NCBI GenBank assembly: GCA_039808585.1
Contig: JBDHTJ010000002.1
Span: 1 to 64,000, forward strand
Length of the DNA: 64,000 nt
Direction of reading: 5' to 3'
Source: AWTP1-13 sp039808585
GTDB taxonomy: Bacteria > Pseudomonadota > Alphaproteobacteria > Rhizobiales > Hyphomicrobiaceae
The translations under genes and the position numbers were made by a program. Below, one piece after another: positions 45,901 through 54,923 of this stretch. How positions within the stretch are numbered: position 1 is the stretch's first letter; the number at the start of each line of letters is the position of its first letter. The notes below the pieces were generated by a model. It worked only from the letters and a program-made list of their open reading frames with translations. It searched no databases and had not been told where the DNA came from.

Positions 45901-47411
45901 CTGGTCCGGGGTTCGACCGCGCGCCAACGCGCGCTCGGATGCAAACTCGCGCTGGCCGTGTCGGACTGTTCGACAGGCGATGTCCGCCTGGCAGCGCAAA
46001 AGCACAATGCACCCAAAACGATCCCAACGTGTACCGTGATGCCAAAGTCGCTGGTGGTGGCGGCGACGACATACCAGGAGATGAGCGAGCACAGGAGAGC
46101 AATGCGCAACTTGTACATCGGATCTTTCTCCCGCCCAGCATCCAGTTTCAAGCTGCGGAACACGCGCCAGGTTGCAACCGCAAAGGGGTAGAAAAGAAGG
46201 GCAAGTCCGATAACGCCGAAGGAAAGCGCAATTTGCAGATAAAAGTTGGTTATATCAATGATCTGCTGACCTTGGATGAGGTGATCGAAACGGCCGCTGC
46301 GCGCGAAATCGAAGTCACCGAAGAACGGACGCTCCGCGAGGTAGCCAACAGCAGTCCGCAACAGTTCCTGGCGGTAAGAAAAATTCCCCGTGCTATCGAA
46401 ATTCGTCACGTCACCCAATACGAGCCATGCGCAGCCTGCCGCGATTGCCGTATAGCTGACCATCGATAGCAAACGCCGGAAGACAGGGTTCGATGCCGTT
46501 AGCGCAATGTAGAAGGCGAGCCCAACCATGGCGCCTGCCTGGGCGCCTCGAGATCCGGTGACAAGAAGCCCCAGAAGAAATCCCGTGCGCAGTGCCCACA
46601 GCTGCAGCCACCGCAGCTTCAACCGCTCCTTTGTTGCTTCGACCAGGAGAAGGCCCGCTGCCAGATGCATGCCGAGAGAATGCACACTCGCAGTGCCCGT
46701 CACGCGTAGCAAACCTGCCCTCTCATCGACAAAGATGCTGAAGCTATAGAAATTCCATTGCTTTAGCGTGGACATGGCAGCCACACCCACCATGATCACG
46801 GACGCCATTATGAAGGCATCGACGCAAGTCTCGATGTCCGCATCAGTGCGCACGACAGTGAGGATCGCCGCGAATGGCAGGGCGTAGACAAGCAGCTGAT
46901 CTACAGCGAACCTGCTGATCGCCGTAGCACTGTATTGCGGCCCGAGTATCAGGCTTCCATAGACGCAGAAGATCACCAAAACGATTACGGGTAGCGTCGA
47001 TACACGCTGGTTCTTGCCGGCGGCGATCAGCGCAGGGACCAGCAAGCACAAGGCCACCAGTTTGCCGGGCAACAATGTCAACAAGAAGTTGATGCCCGGA
47101 AATGGCACTGCCCAGCCAAACGAAAAAGGCAACATCGCCGCAATGCCGATGTAGACAGCTACTTTGCCAAGGGGGGGGCGGGGCGCCAGGGAAAGAATTA
47201 CAGCCGCCGCGAAGACATAGACGACAGCCGGCTCCTGAACGAGGAAATAGACTATGGCAGCAATCATCCAGAGCAGGCAGATGCGGATGTTGAAGGGCGT
47301 GCTTGCCAACTTCGGGACGACTATCATCGCACCGGCGACGGACGCCAGCGCCATTGCGAGCGCGATGAGGGACGATACAAGCTGCAAAACGCGACTTCCC
47401 GGTTGCCTCAA
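45897..47411 (-). CDS. O-antigen polymerase/ligase (Wzy/WaaL-like)
   Basis: The 504-residue membrane protein has about 12 hydrophobic segments and one large periplasmic loop (about residues 330-390, including SFRQELLRTAVGYLAERPFFGDF-like YRQELL and GFG segments). This is the Wzy_C/O-antigen ligase pattern. It is the only candidate polymerase in the locus. Its stop codon overlaps the last codon of the convergent hydrolase gene. I cannot separate polymerase from ligase function by sequence alone. Confidence 0.82.
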   Translation of the reverse strand: MRQPGSRVLQLVSSLIALAMALASVAGAMIVVPKLASTPFNIRICLLWMIAAIVYFLVQEPAVVYVFAAAVILSLAPRPPLGKVAVYIGIAAMLPFSFGWAVPFPGINFLLTLLPGKLVALCLLVPALIAAGKNQRVSTLPVIVLVIFCVYGSLILGPQYSATAISRFAVDQLLVYALPFAAILTVVRTDADIETCVDAFIMASVIMVGVAAMSTLKQWNFYSFSIFVDERAGLLRVTGTASVHSLGMHLAAGLLLVEATKERLKLRWLQLWALRTGFLLGLLVTGSRGAQAGAMVGLAFYIALTASNPVFRRLLSMVSYTAIAAGCAWLVLGDVTNFDSTGNFSYRQELLRTAVGYLAERPFFGDFDFARSGRFDHLIQGQQIIDITNFYLQIALSFGVIGLALLFYPFAVATWRVFRSLKLDAGREKDPMYKLRIALLCSLISWYVVAATTSDFGITVHVGIVLGALCFCAARRTSPVEQSDTASASLHPSARWRAVEPRTS

Positions 47412-47629
47412 ACCTCGCCAAGGTACAAATACTTAACCCCTTGCCGCACAGAAAGATACGTATTTAGAGCTATTGTGTTAATGACATACTGCGTCCATTA
47501 CGCCTTCAAAACGAAGAGATTTACGATCTCGAACTAAATGCACCGCAAAGTCGTCGGCTTCATGTAGAGTGGGCCGCAATTCGTGTATGCGCCGGGCCGC
47601 CGGCCGCAAAGTCGTGGGGTAGAGGACTG

Positions 47630-48808
47630 ATGCGCGCAGAGGCCCAGCAGGGAGCCGAACAGGCTATACCCTTCAATAAGCCTGACTTGACGGACTCCGA
47701 GATCGATTACGTCGTCGAGTGCCTGAAGAACGGCAAGATCTCTGGCGACGGCCACTTCACCAAGATTTGCCACGACCTGCTTTCCGCCCACTACGGCAAT
47801 CCTGTCTTGCTTGTCCATTCTTGCACGGCGGCTCTCGAGATGTCGGCCCTCCTCGCCGACCTCAAGCCCGGCGACGAAGTAATCATGCCGTCGTTCACAT
47901 TCGTATCGACCGCGAACGCCGTGGTTCTTCGGGGCGCAGTGCCGGTCTTCGTGGACATTCGTCCTGATACGCTCAACATCGACGAGACCCTCATCGAGCA
48001 GGCGATCACCGACAAGACCCGAGCAATCATGCCCGTCCATTATGCGGGTGTTGGCGCTGCCATGCCCGAGATAATGGCTATAGCGCAGCGGCATGGCTTG
48101 GTGGTCATTGAAGACGCAGCACAAGGATATGCGGCCAGTTACGCAGGCAAGCCGCTCGGCACCTTTGGCGCGCTCGGATGTCTCAGCTTTCACGAGACCA
48201 AGAACATTGTTTCCGGCGAAGGTGGCGCCCTCATCATAAATGATCCGGCACTTAACGATCGCGCGCAATTCATTCGCGAGAAAGGTACCAACCGCACCCA
48301 GTTCACGCGGCGGTATGTCACCAAGTACGAGTGGGTCGATATCGGTTCGTCGTATCTCCCGAGTGACCTCATCGCCGCGCTACTCCTGGGCCAGTTGCAG
48401 CGCGCACCTGCAATCACCCAGCGCCGCCTGGAGATCTGGCAGCAGTATTTCGCGGGCCTCCAACGGCTGAGGGGACTTGGGATCACACTGCCGACTATTC
48501 CCGCCGAAGCGCAGCACAATGGCCACATCTTCTATCTGCTGTTCCCCAGGCCGGAGCAACAGAAGGCGATGCTGGCAAGACTGGCCACCGACCAGATCTC
48601 CGCGACGTCGCACTACGTGCCGCTGCACAACAGTCTGGCCGGCGTGAAGTTGTCACGCGCTGTGGGCTCCATGGCAGTGACGGAGCGCGCGGGAAGCACG
48701 ATGGTGCGGCTCCCTATCCATGGCGGCATGACTGATGGCCAGGTCGAGCGCGTCATCGAGCGCGTCTTGCATCATGCACATGACGAGATGCGCGCGAACA
48801 CGGTCTAG
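47630..48808 (+). CDS. dTDP-4-amino-4,6-dideoxygalactose transaminase (WecE/RffA type)
   Basis: The 392-residue DegT/DnrJ/EryC1 aminotransferase has IPFNKPDLTDSEIDYV at the N-terminus, the PLP-binding Asp in VIEDAAQGYAA, and the Schiff-base Lys in SFHETKNIVSGEGGA. WVDIGSSYLPSDL follows. These resemble WecE/RffA most closely among family members. It would aminate dTDP-4-keto-6-deoxyglucose from RmlB, giving dTDP-4-amino-4,6-dideoxygalactose or a stereoisomer. A GT2 gene follows 60 bases later on the same strand. Confidence 0.85.
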   Translation: MRAEAQQGAEQAIPFNKPDLTDSEIDYVVECLKNGKISGDGHFTKICHDLLSAHYGNPVLLVHSCTAALEMSALLADLKPGDEVIMPSFTFVSTANAVVLRGAVPVFVDIRPDTLNIDETLIEQAITDKTRAIMPVHYAGVGAAMPEIMAIAQRHGLVVIEDAAQGYAASYAGKPLGTFGALGCLSFHETKNIVSGEGGALIINDPALNDRAQFIREKGTNRTQFTRRYVTKYEWVDIGSSYLPSDLIAALLLGQLQRAPAITQRRLEIWQQYFAGLQRLRGLGITLPTIPAEAQHNGHIFYLLFPRPEQQKAMLARLATDQISATSHYVPLHNSLAGVKLSRAVGSMAVTERAGSTMVRLPIHGGMTDGQVERVIERVLHHAHDEMRANTV

Positions 48809-48868
48809 GACCCCACTTCCCAATCGCGACAAGACAATGCGCGGCGCCAATCAGCGGAACCCCAGAGA

Positions 48869-49798
48869 ATGGCCTCTCTCGTAACGACCGTCGTCGTCAC
48901 CTATAATTCGAGCACCGTGATTGGCCAATGCCTAGATGGCTGTGAAGCCGCATATGCAGCGGGCTTGCATGAAGTCGTCGTTGTCGACAACGCCAGCCGT
49001 GATGGAACACCGGAACTCGTCCGTTCCAAATATCCTTGGGTGAAAGTCATAGAGTCCGGCGCGAACATGGGCTTCGGCCGCGGATGCAATCTTGGACTGC
49101 GGGATGCGCAGACGAGGTACGGTCTCTTGCTCAACCCTGACGCCTCGCTGCCCGAAGATGCGCTGCGGCGCCTTGTGGAATTCCTGGAAGCCCATCCACG
49201 CGCGGCAGCCGCAGCACCCGCAACCTGGGTCTATGGCGACTCCGCCCTGCAAACAGCCGGCGGACTTCCCACACCGGCCGGCATCATCAAGATCGCTGCA
49301 GGTCTCGCCGACAGGCAGAGGGGTGTCCGCGAAATCCGCCCAGGTGACGCCCCCCTGAAAACCGAATGGCTTGGAGGTGGTATCATGCTGTTGCGCATGG
49401 ACTACTTCCGAGCCCTCGGCGGTTTCGATCCAAACTTCTTCCTCTACTTCGAAGAAACAGACCTCTGCCGCAGGGCAGTCGATGCAGGCTACGAGCTATG
49501 GGCTGTCGGCGACGCCGTGGCGCGCCACATCGGAGGCACGGCTGCGAAAGCATCGGGAGCCCCACTTGTCTACGGTGCAAGCCTGGCTGACCCCTATTTC
49601 CGCAGTCGCTTTTATTATCTCGCCAAGCACCACGGAAAAATACAAGCCGTGCTGACAGAGGTAGCGGAGTTCCTGATCCTTGGCGGCAAGGCAATTGCGA
49701 AGAAGATCCTCGGGCGTGAGCCACACCGGGCCTTCACCGAGCGCATGGGCGGCCCGTTCATGCGCATGCCTGTGTTCCCCGACCAGAAGAGTCGCTGA
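48869..49798 (+). CDS. Glycosyltransferase family 2 (WbbL-like)
   Basis: The 309-residue GT-A protein has VTTVVVTYNSSTVI, VVVDNASRDGTPELV, LLLNPDASLPEDALRRLV with the DxD-type Asp, and GGIMLLRMDYFRALGGFDPNFFLYFEETDLC in shape. That last stretch is the hallmark of rhamnosyltransferases of the WbbL group. It probably transfers rhamnose or a related deoxy sugar. It follows the aminotransferase gene closely and may use the sugar that enzyme makes. Confidence 0.88.
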   Translation: MASLVTTVVVTYNSSTVIGQCLDGCEAAYAAGLHEVVVVDNASRDGTPELVRSKYPWVKVIESGANMGFGRGCNLGLRDAQTRYGLLLNPDASLPEDALRRLVEFLEAHPRAAAAAPATWVYGDSALQTAGGLPTPAGIIKIAAGLADRQRGVREIRPGDAPLKTEWLGGGIMLLRMDYFRALGGFDPNFFLYFEETDLCRRAVDAGYELWAVGDAVARHIGGTAAKASGAPLVYGASLADPYFRSRFYYLAKHHGKIQAVLTEVAEFLILGGKAIAKKILGREPHRAFTERMGGPFMRMPVFPDQKSR

Positions 49799-49854
49799 TC
49801 GGTCTCCTTGTATCGTTGCGCAACCTACACATGCAGTGCGCTCAAGGCGCCGCG

Positions 49855-50525
49855 CTAGCAGCGTTTGCCTCTCAGCATGGACGCCAGAAAGCGAATTGCT
49901 TTTCGCGCAACGACGAGCTTCCCCTTGGCATTCAGATGGCCCCCGTCGCTCGTATACCCCGGGTGAAGAACCTGGAATTCTTCACCACGAAGCATCGCTG
50001 TCTCGAACCGTCCATCGGGCCGCAACGCCTCAGCCGCCGCCAAGTCGAAGATGGCCTCTGCGGGAAACGTCCGACGCAGCAGCTGAGTGTAGGCTGCGCG
50101 CTTGGCATTCGCCTCATCCTCCCACACCGCTCTCCCGATAAGTCTGAAAATCCGCCACGTAGGCGCGCGCGGATACGCAGTCAGTGGAACCGTGACATGC
50201 GCGATGCGCAGCGCCGGATTCAGAGACTTCAAGCCTTCGAAGATCGAGCCTCGACCTAGCCTCCTGCTGGACGGCCTTCACGATATCATCGGATCTTGGC
50301 CCCAGGCGCACCATTGGCACCGCCTCGGAACCGGATAATCACACCGTTGAAAGACGACCGCTCGGCTGGGAACTCCGCCCTAGTAATAGCGCCCACCCGG
50401 CCATATGCCTTCTCGAGTTGCTGGATGCCGTCAAGAATATCATCCCCAACCGAGTGATGCAGGAACAGAATGCGCGCGCGGCTGATCACCTCAAGGTCGC
50501 TTCGAAGTTCTTCGACCCCTGCATG
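49855..50525 (-). pseudogene. Broken SGNH/GDSL-type hydrolase gene
   Basis: Three frames on the minus strand make up one gene. The first (from 50525, with a GTG at 50489) gives RARILFLHHSVGDDILDGIQ and ends at TGA after GAPGAKIR. A second gives DDIVKAVQQEARSRLD, and the third (50232-49855) gives LRIAHVTVPLTA, a VWEDEANAKRAAY segment and YTSGDGGHLN-like TSDGGHLNAKG with the catalytic Asp/His region. Family members I recall have about 40 more residues between the first and third parts, so there is an internal deletion as well as frameshifts. Its position suggests a former polysaccharide-modifying esterase. Confidence 0.75.
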
Positions 50526-50549
50526 TCAGACACTGCGAAGTAGCCCCGT

Positions 50550-51158
50550 TCATGCGGCAGGATGAGCCGGCTTTTCCTTCCACAGGGCCGCCTGGCGCGC
50601 CGGCACTCCCATCACGACCGATCCCGAAGGCAGATCCCGGATCACAACGGAATTGGGACCCAACACGCAGTCATCCCCAACCGTGACGGCCCCCATAACG
50701 CAGGTACCCACCCCAAGCTCGACGCGATTGCCGATAATTGGCTTTGCATCCAGTTCTGAACGGCTCAGAATTCCCATCGTCGTGTTATGCCGGATATGCA
50801 CATCGTCGCCAATTGCACGCGCACCCAGCCATATTCCCCCGTAATGCCAGATGCGCACCCGCCGGCCAAGCCGCGTAGGATAAGGAATGTATATGCCGAG
50901 CAGCCAGCTCAGGAATGGATGAACAACCCAGTAAATCACGGATAAGGGTGCGCGTAATGGTTTGAAACGGATGTCCATTCTGGCATTTGCAAGCCGGTGC
51001 ATCGCGATCGCCCAGAAACCTGCCGCGAAGCAATCCTTGTCGTGCGTCCGAAAGTCCTCCGCCAACAGGGCCCAGAGGCCTAGGCCACTCGGATTCTGGT
51101 TTCGATCCCCTTTTGGCATGGGCACATCATGGGATATCACGTCCACAGCCGCTGCCAT
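50550..51158 (-). CDS. Serine-acetyltransferase-like hexapeptide acetyltransferase
   Basis: The 202-residue protein has a helical N-terminal half and a left-handed beta-helix C-terminal half with hexapeptide repeats (GIWLGARAIGDDVHIRHNTTMG, PIIGNRVELGVGT, VLGPNSVVIRDLP in pieces). This is the CysE/serine O-acetyltransferase type. The family's catalytic His is in the IRHNTT region. In this locus it may acetylate a sugar instead of serine. The ATG at 51158 has GGAG at good spacing and is preferred over an upstream GTG. Confidence 0.85.
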   Translation of the reverse strand: MAAAVDVISHDVPMPKGDRNQNPSGLGLWALLAEDFRTHDKDCFAAGFWAIAMHRLANARMDIRFKPLRAPLSVIYWVVHPFLSWLLGIYIPYPTRLGRRVRIWHYGGIWLGARAIGDDVHIRHNTTMGILSRSELDAKPIIGNRVELGVGTCVMGAVTVGDDCVLGPNSVVIRDLPSGSVVMGVPARQAALWKEKPAHPAA

Positions 51159-51412
51159 TCCGTCTCCAGCCTGCATAAAGCCCACCCCAAGCTCGCACTC
51201 CACGCTTCAGATACTCGATTTGAGCCACACGCACCATCCGTGCATCGATTTAATCAAACGACAAGGAAAACAAGACGTAACAGTATTACATTCGCTCTTA
51301 ACTGTTGCACCCGTGACTTCTTCTCAAAACGCCAGCGGAGGCGTAGATAATCTCGGGGACCGGCCTCGGAGCCAGACCCTTGTTGGGGTGGACGCGGGCC
51401 CGCGGGAGAAGC

Positions 51413-52477
51413 ATGAGATTCACAACGCTGCCGTTCGCTCAAGGGGTCGCGAAACGGATCTTCCGGCGCGAACTTGCCGATATCGAACGCTCGGCAAGTA
51501 AAAGTTGGATCATCCACCCCGAGGAATCGACGGTTTCACCACCTGCCATCTTCCTCCCAGGACAGCTGGAGCGGATAGAGGCTTGGCCCTATCAGGACGT
51601 CGACCCCGCGATGTCCATGGCTGGTGGCCTGACCATCAAGCATCTCGCGACCAAATGCTGGCAAATCGACGATGCCCTCTTGATCCAGGGCCGCCTCGCC
51701 AAGAATTGGAGCGTACGCCAATTCCACGGGGCGCGACACACGATGCCGCTCATGCGCATAGCGGACGAAATCGACGTCGGAGCTGTCTATTGCTCGACCG
51801 TGGGCACGATATACTTCGCCCACTGGCTCATGGACGATTGCCTCACCTATCTTCTAGCTGAACAGTACGGCCCCCCCATCGCAACTGCAAAAGGCGTATG
51901 GGCACACACGCAGGGCTACGAGAATCTGCTCGGAATGCACTCCCAGCGCTACGAAGCTGTGCTCATAAAGAAAGCGTTCGTTTTCGAAGATATCGGCCAG
52001 AACACCGGCAAGCGGCTTCGCGCCGAGCGTGTACGCCAAAAGCTTCTGCAGCGCTGGAACGGAGTGCGACATCCCGGCGTCTTCATTCTCAGAGGCGCGA
52101 GCGGACAGCGCAGGGTGTTGCGCAACGAAATGGAGCTTGCTCAGCGTCTGCAAGCAACGCGCGGCTTCCGCATCGTGGCTCCCGAGTCGATGTCGGTCTT
52201 GGAGATCGTAGATGCCTGTGCAGGCGCCGACATAGTGATGGGCGTCGAAGGAAGCCAGCTCATCCATGGCATGGCGGAACTCCAAAAAGGGCACGGCGTA
52301 TTGACGTTGCAGCCACCCCGCCGCTTCATCGACAGCTACAAGCACCTTACGGATCGCGACGATCAACATTTCGGATTCGTGGTCGGCAAAGCCGTCGAAG
52401 ATGACTTCGTAATTGATGCCGATGAGGTCGAGAGAACCTTGGATCTCTTCCCGCGCCCCGAAAATGTCGACGGCTAG
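51413..52477 (+). CDS. Glycosyltransferase family 61 (DUF563) protein
   Basis: The 354-residue product shows the GT61 pattern: a variable N-terminal half, then IYFAHWLMDDCLTYLL, VFILRGASGQRRVLRNE and the VGVEGSQLIHGMAEL segment in which Gly and His residues are conserved. GT61 enzymes include bacterial and eukaryotic pentosyl and N-acetylglucosaminyl transferases. The start at 51413 has GGGAG five bases upstream; an earlier in-frame ATG lacks one. It overlaps nothing and is followed 67 bases later by another glycosyltransferase. Confidence 0.85.
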   Translation: MRFTTLPFAQGVAKRIFRRELADIERSASKSWIIHPEESTVSPPAIFLPGQLERIEAWPYQDVDPAMSMAGGLTIKHLATKCWQIDDALLIQGRLAKNWSVRQFHGARHTMPLMRIADEIDVGAVYCSTVGTIYFAHWLMDDCLTYLLAEQYGPPIATAKGVWAHTQGYENLLGMHSQRYEAVLIKKAFVFEDIGQNTGKRLRAERVRQKLLQRWNGVRHPGVFILRGASGQRRVLRNEMELAQRLQATRGFRIVAPESMSVLEIVDACAGADIVMGVEGSQLIHGMAELQKGHGVLTLQPPRRFIDSYKHLTDRDDQHFGFVVGKAVEDDFVIDADEVERTLDLFPRPENVDG

Positions 52478-52544
52478 GAACTTTTCACCGATAGAGACCT
52501 ACGCGAGCGGACGCATCGTGCTGCAGCAAAAGGAACCCAAGAGC

Positions 52545-53828
52545 ATGCGCACCTACCTGATCACGGTCCCCGCACCTGCTCGTCGACTGAGCCCGTCCAC
52601 CTTCGCGGCGGAGAGCGCATTCGTCCAGCACCTTCGCGACTTGAAGCGCGAGCTGGGCCCGACGTGGGGCGAGATGATCGTCGCGATGCCGTGGGCGACA
52701 GACGAGGATTGGGCCGCACAGCCGGGGCCAATGGACATCATCGATGAGCAGTTGGAGAACATTCGCTACGTTCCACTCTATCGTCACGATGTCGGCAAGC
52801 TCGGTTTCCAGTTGGGCTTGCCCAAGCTGCTTCCGCAAATCTGGCGCGCGGTTGCTCAGAGTGACTTCGTCCACTCGAACTTCACCCCTGATCTCTATCG
52901 ACCCGCCGGCGCCTGGATGTGCCTGTTCGCCGTGTTGCAGGGAAAGAAGGTGCTTGCCGTTGAAGACATGGACCGCAGACGCGACGCCGAAATGAACTAC
53001 AAGACGGGACGCTGGTCGCGACGCACCTACCTTATCTGCAAATACATATATGATCCGGCACGCCACCTTCTGCAACGGCTCTACGTCCGCTACCTGGATC
53101 TCATGCTCTTCAAGGAGATGGCACAAGTCGAAGACTACGATCGAGGCCGCAACAACGTGCGCCTCTTCCTTGATCCAAACTTCTCGGCTGAGGACATCGT
53201 CGATGATGCCCGCCTTGCCCGGAAGATGAGCACGCTTGCGGATCCATCGCGTCCGCTGAGGGCTTTGTATTTCGGCCGCCTGGTCCCCTACAAGGGCGTG
53301 GATAAAATGATCGAGGCGGTCGCGATTGCACGGCGAGCGGGCGCGAACATAACCCTCGACATCATGGGAACGGGTGAACAGGGACCGGCGCTTCGCGAAC
53401 TTGCGGGGCGCCTCGGCATCGCGGAGCACGTCGCTTGGCTTGAACCGCGTCCCTATGGGCCAGCCTTTTTCGAAGTGCTGCGCGAAAGAGACGTGCTTCT
53501 CGCCTGCCCTCTCTCGGCCGATACGCCGCGCAGCGCATGGGATGCATTCGCAAGTGGAATGCCGATCGTTGCCTTCGATACACCTTTTTATGTCAGCCTC
53601 GGCAAGATCTCGAAAGCCGTTGCCGTCGCCCCCTGGCCTGACGTGCAGGCACTCGCCGGCAAGCTGGAAGAGCTCGCAAAGAATAAGGCGCAGTTGGCCC
53701 TGATGGCGCGTAGTGCCGTGGACACTGCCCGCAAAAACACCGGCACGGAATGGCTCAAGCGTCGCGTGGAATGGGTGCAACTCCTCATGGACCAGTCCAA
53801 ACCCCTCCTCTCACCAGCAAACGCCTGA
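52545..53828 (+). CDS. Glycosyltransferase family 4/1
   Basis: The 427-residue GT-B protein has RALYFGRLVPYKGVDKMIEAV, the nucleotide-sugar-binding C-domain (IMGTGEQGPALREL, LACPLSADTPRSAWDAFASGMPIVAFDT in shape) and a variable acceptor domain. In the C-domain the usual E-x7-E motif is replaced by the DTPRSAWDAFASG region, so it is a divergent member. It most likely adds a sugar to the repeat unit. The ATG at 52545 is preceded by AAGGAA. Confidence 0.85.
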   Translation: MRTYLITVPAPARRLSPSTFAAESAFVQHLRDLKRELGPTWGEMIVAMPWATDEDWAAQPGPMDIIDEQLENIRYVPLYRHDVGKLGFQLGLPKLLPQIWRAVAQSDFVHSNFTPDLYRPAGAWMCLFAVLQGKKVLAVEDMDRRRDAEMNYKTGRWSRRTYLICKYIYDPARHLLQRLYVRYLDLMLFKEMAQVEDYDRGRNNVRLFLDPNFSAEDIVDDARLARKMSTLADPSRPLRALYFGRLVPYKGVDKMIEAVAIARRAGANITLDIMGTGEQGPALRELAGRLGIAEHVAWLEPRPYGPAFFEVLRERDVLLACPLSADTPRSAWDAFASGMPIVAFDTPFYVSLGKISKAVAVAPWPDVQALAGKLEELAKNKAQLALMARSAVDTARKNTGTEWLKRRVEWVQLLMDQSKPLLSPANA

Positions 53829-53896
53829 ACTGCTCTTCCCCTGTCGAAGATGCTGGCAGTCGCAAACTCGTAATGAACTCACGGAAGGAACTGAAC

Positions 53897-54724
53897 GTGG
53901 TTTCCATCGAGCAAGAAATAGCAGAAAAGCTGCGCGATGCCGGAATCTCGGCACATCTGGCAGAGGCACGCCAGATCACTGCGGCGGCCGTGCACGATGA
54001 TCCCGCCGGCGCAGAAACCATCGCCCGTGATTGGTGTGCGAAGCGGATCTCCGGGCTGCCTCTCGCATACATCTTGGGGCGGGAGAGATTCATGGGGCTG
54101 GAACTTGTCACAGACCCAGGCGCGCTTGTTCCCCGGCCAGAAACGGAATTGCTCGGCCAAGCTGCCATCCAATTCCTGGAGCAGAACGCGTCCGCAAGCC
54201 CCAATGTGATCGACATGTGCTGCGGCTCCGGCAATCTCGCATGTGCCATCGCGCACCATGTCCCAGGCGCTCGCGTCTGGGCCTCGGACTTGACCGATGG
54301 ATGTGTGAGCCTTGCCCGTCGGAACGCGACCTACGTCGGAGTTGACCAGCGCGTACAGGTGTTTCAGGGGGATCTTTTCACAAGCCTGGCCAATCTCGGC
54401 CTGGAAGGCACGATCGATCTCATCGTCTGCAACCCGCCCTACATCTCGCAGGGAAAGCTTGCCTCGGATCGCGCCGAACTCCTTCAGTTCGAACCGCGGG
54501 AGGCCTTCGACGGAGGGCCCTACGGCCTCAGCATCCATCAGCGCGTTATTCGCGAAGCGCTGGCCTACCTGAAACCGGACGCTCCACTTCTGTTCGAGAT
54601 CGGGCTCGGCCAGGAACGCCAGGTAAAGGCCTTGTTCGAGAGAACGAAGGCCTACGGGGAAGTCAATTTCGTGACCAATGCAGAAGGTCAGGTGCGCGTC
54701 GTCTGGGCACGAAAGTCTGCCTGA
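53897..54724 (+). CDS. PrmC/HemK-like N5-glutamine methyltransferase
   Basis: The 275-residue class I methyltransferase has an N-terminal helical domain, the SAM-binding DMCCGSGNLACAIA (about residues 106-119) and the NPPY motif (179-182) of N5-glutamine methyltransferases. It also has the ALVPRPETELL strand typical of PrmC. The PrmC family methylates the GGQ glutamine of release factors, but here no release-factor gene is near and the gene sits between glycosyltransferase and amidotransferase genes. A GTG start at 53897 has AAGGAA six bases upstream; an ATG at 53873 is the alternative. Another substrate cannot be excluded. Confidence 0.85.
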   Translation: MVSIEQEIAEKLRDAGISAHLAEARQITAAAVHDDPAGAETIARDWCAKRISGLPLAYILGRERFMGLELVTDPGALVPRPETELLGQAAIQFLEQNASASPNVIDMCCGSGNLACAIAHHVPGARVWASDLTDGCVSLARRNATYVGVDQRVQVFQGDLFTSLANLGLEGTIDLIVCNPPYISQGKLASDRAELLQFEPREAFDGGPYGLSIHQRVIREALAYLKPDAPLLFEIGLGQERQVKALFERTKAYGEVNFVTNAEGQVRVVWARKSA

Positions 54725-54923
54725 AGCCCCCCTTACGCCGTGCCACAAGCGCCATCGCTCGCGACACGCGTCTCTCCTTCAGTTCCGCGGGAGCCAGAGC
54801 CCTCGACATGGACGCGCTTGAGCGTCCATCAAGAGCAAGAACGCTCTCCCGAACATTGCCCTGGAGCATGTCCGTGAGGTCAGTTCCGATCGCATCTGGA
54901 TTGCTTTAGGCACTCGTCCCGCC

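Noticed and set aside
47534..48268. 244-residue open frame antisense to the sugar aminotransferase
   Set aside because: Overlaps the PLP-binding core of the aminotransferase and has no ribosome binding site or family resemblance.
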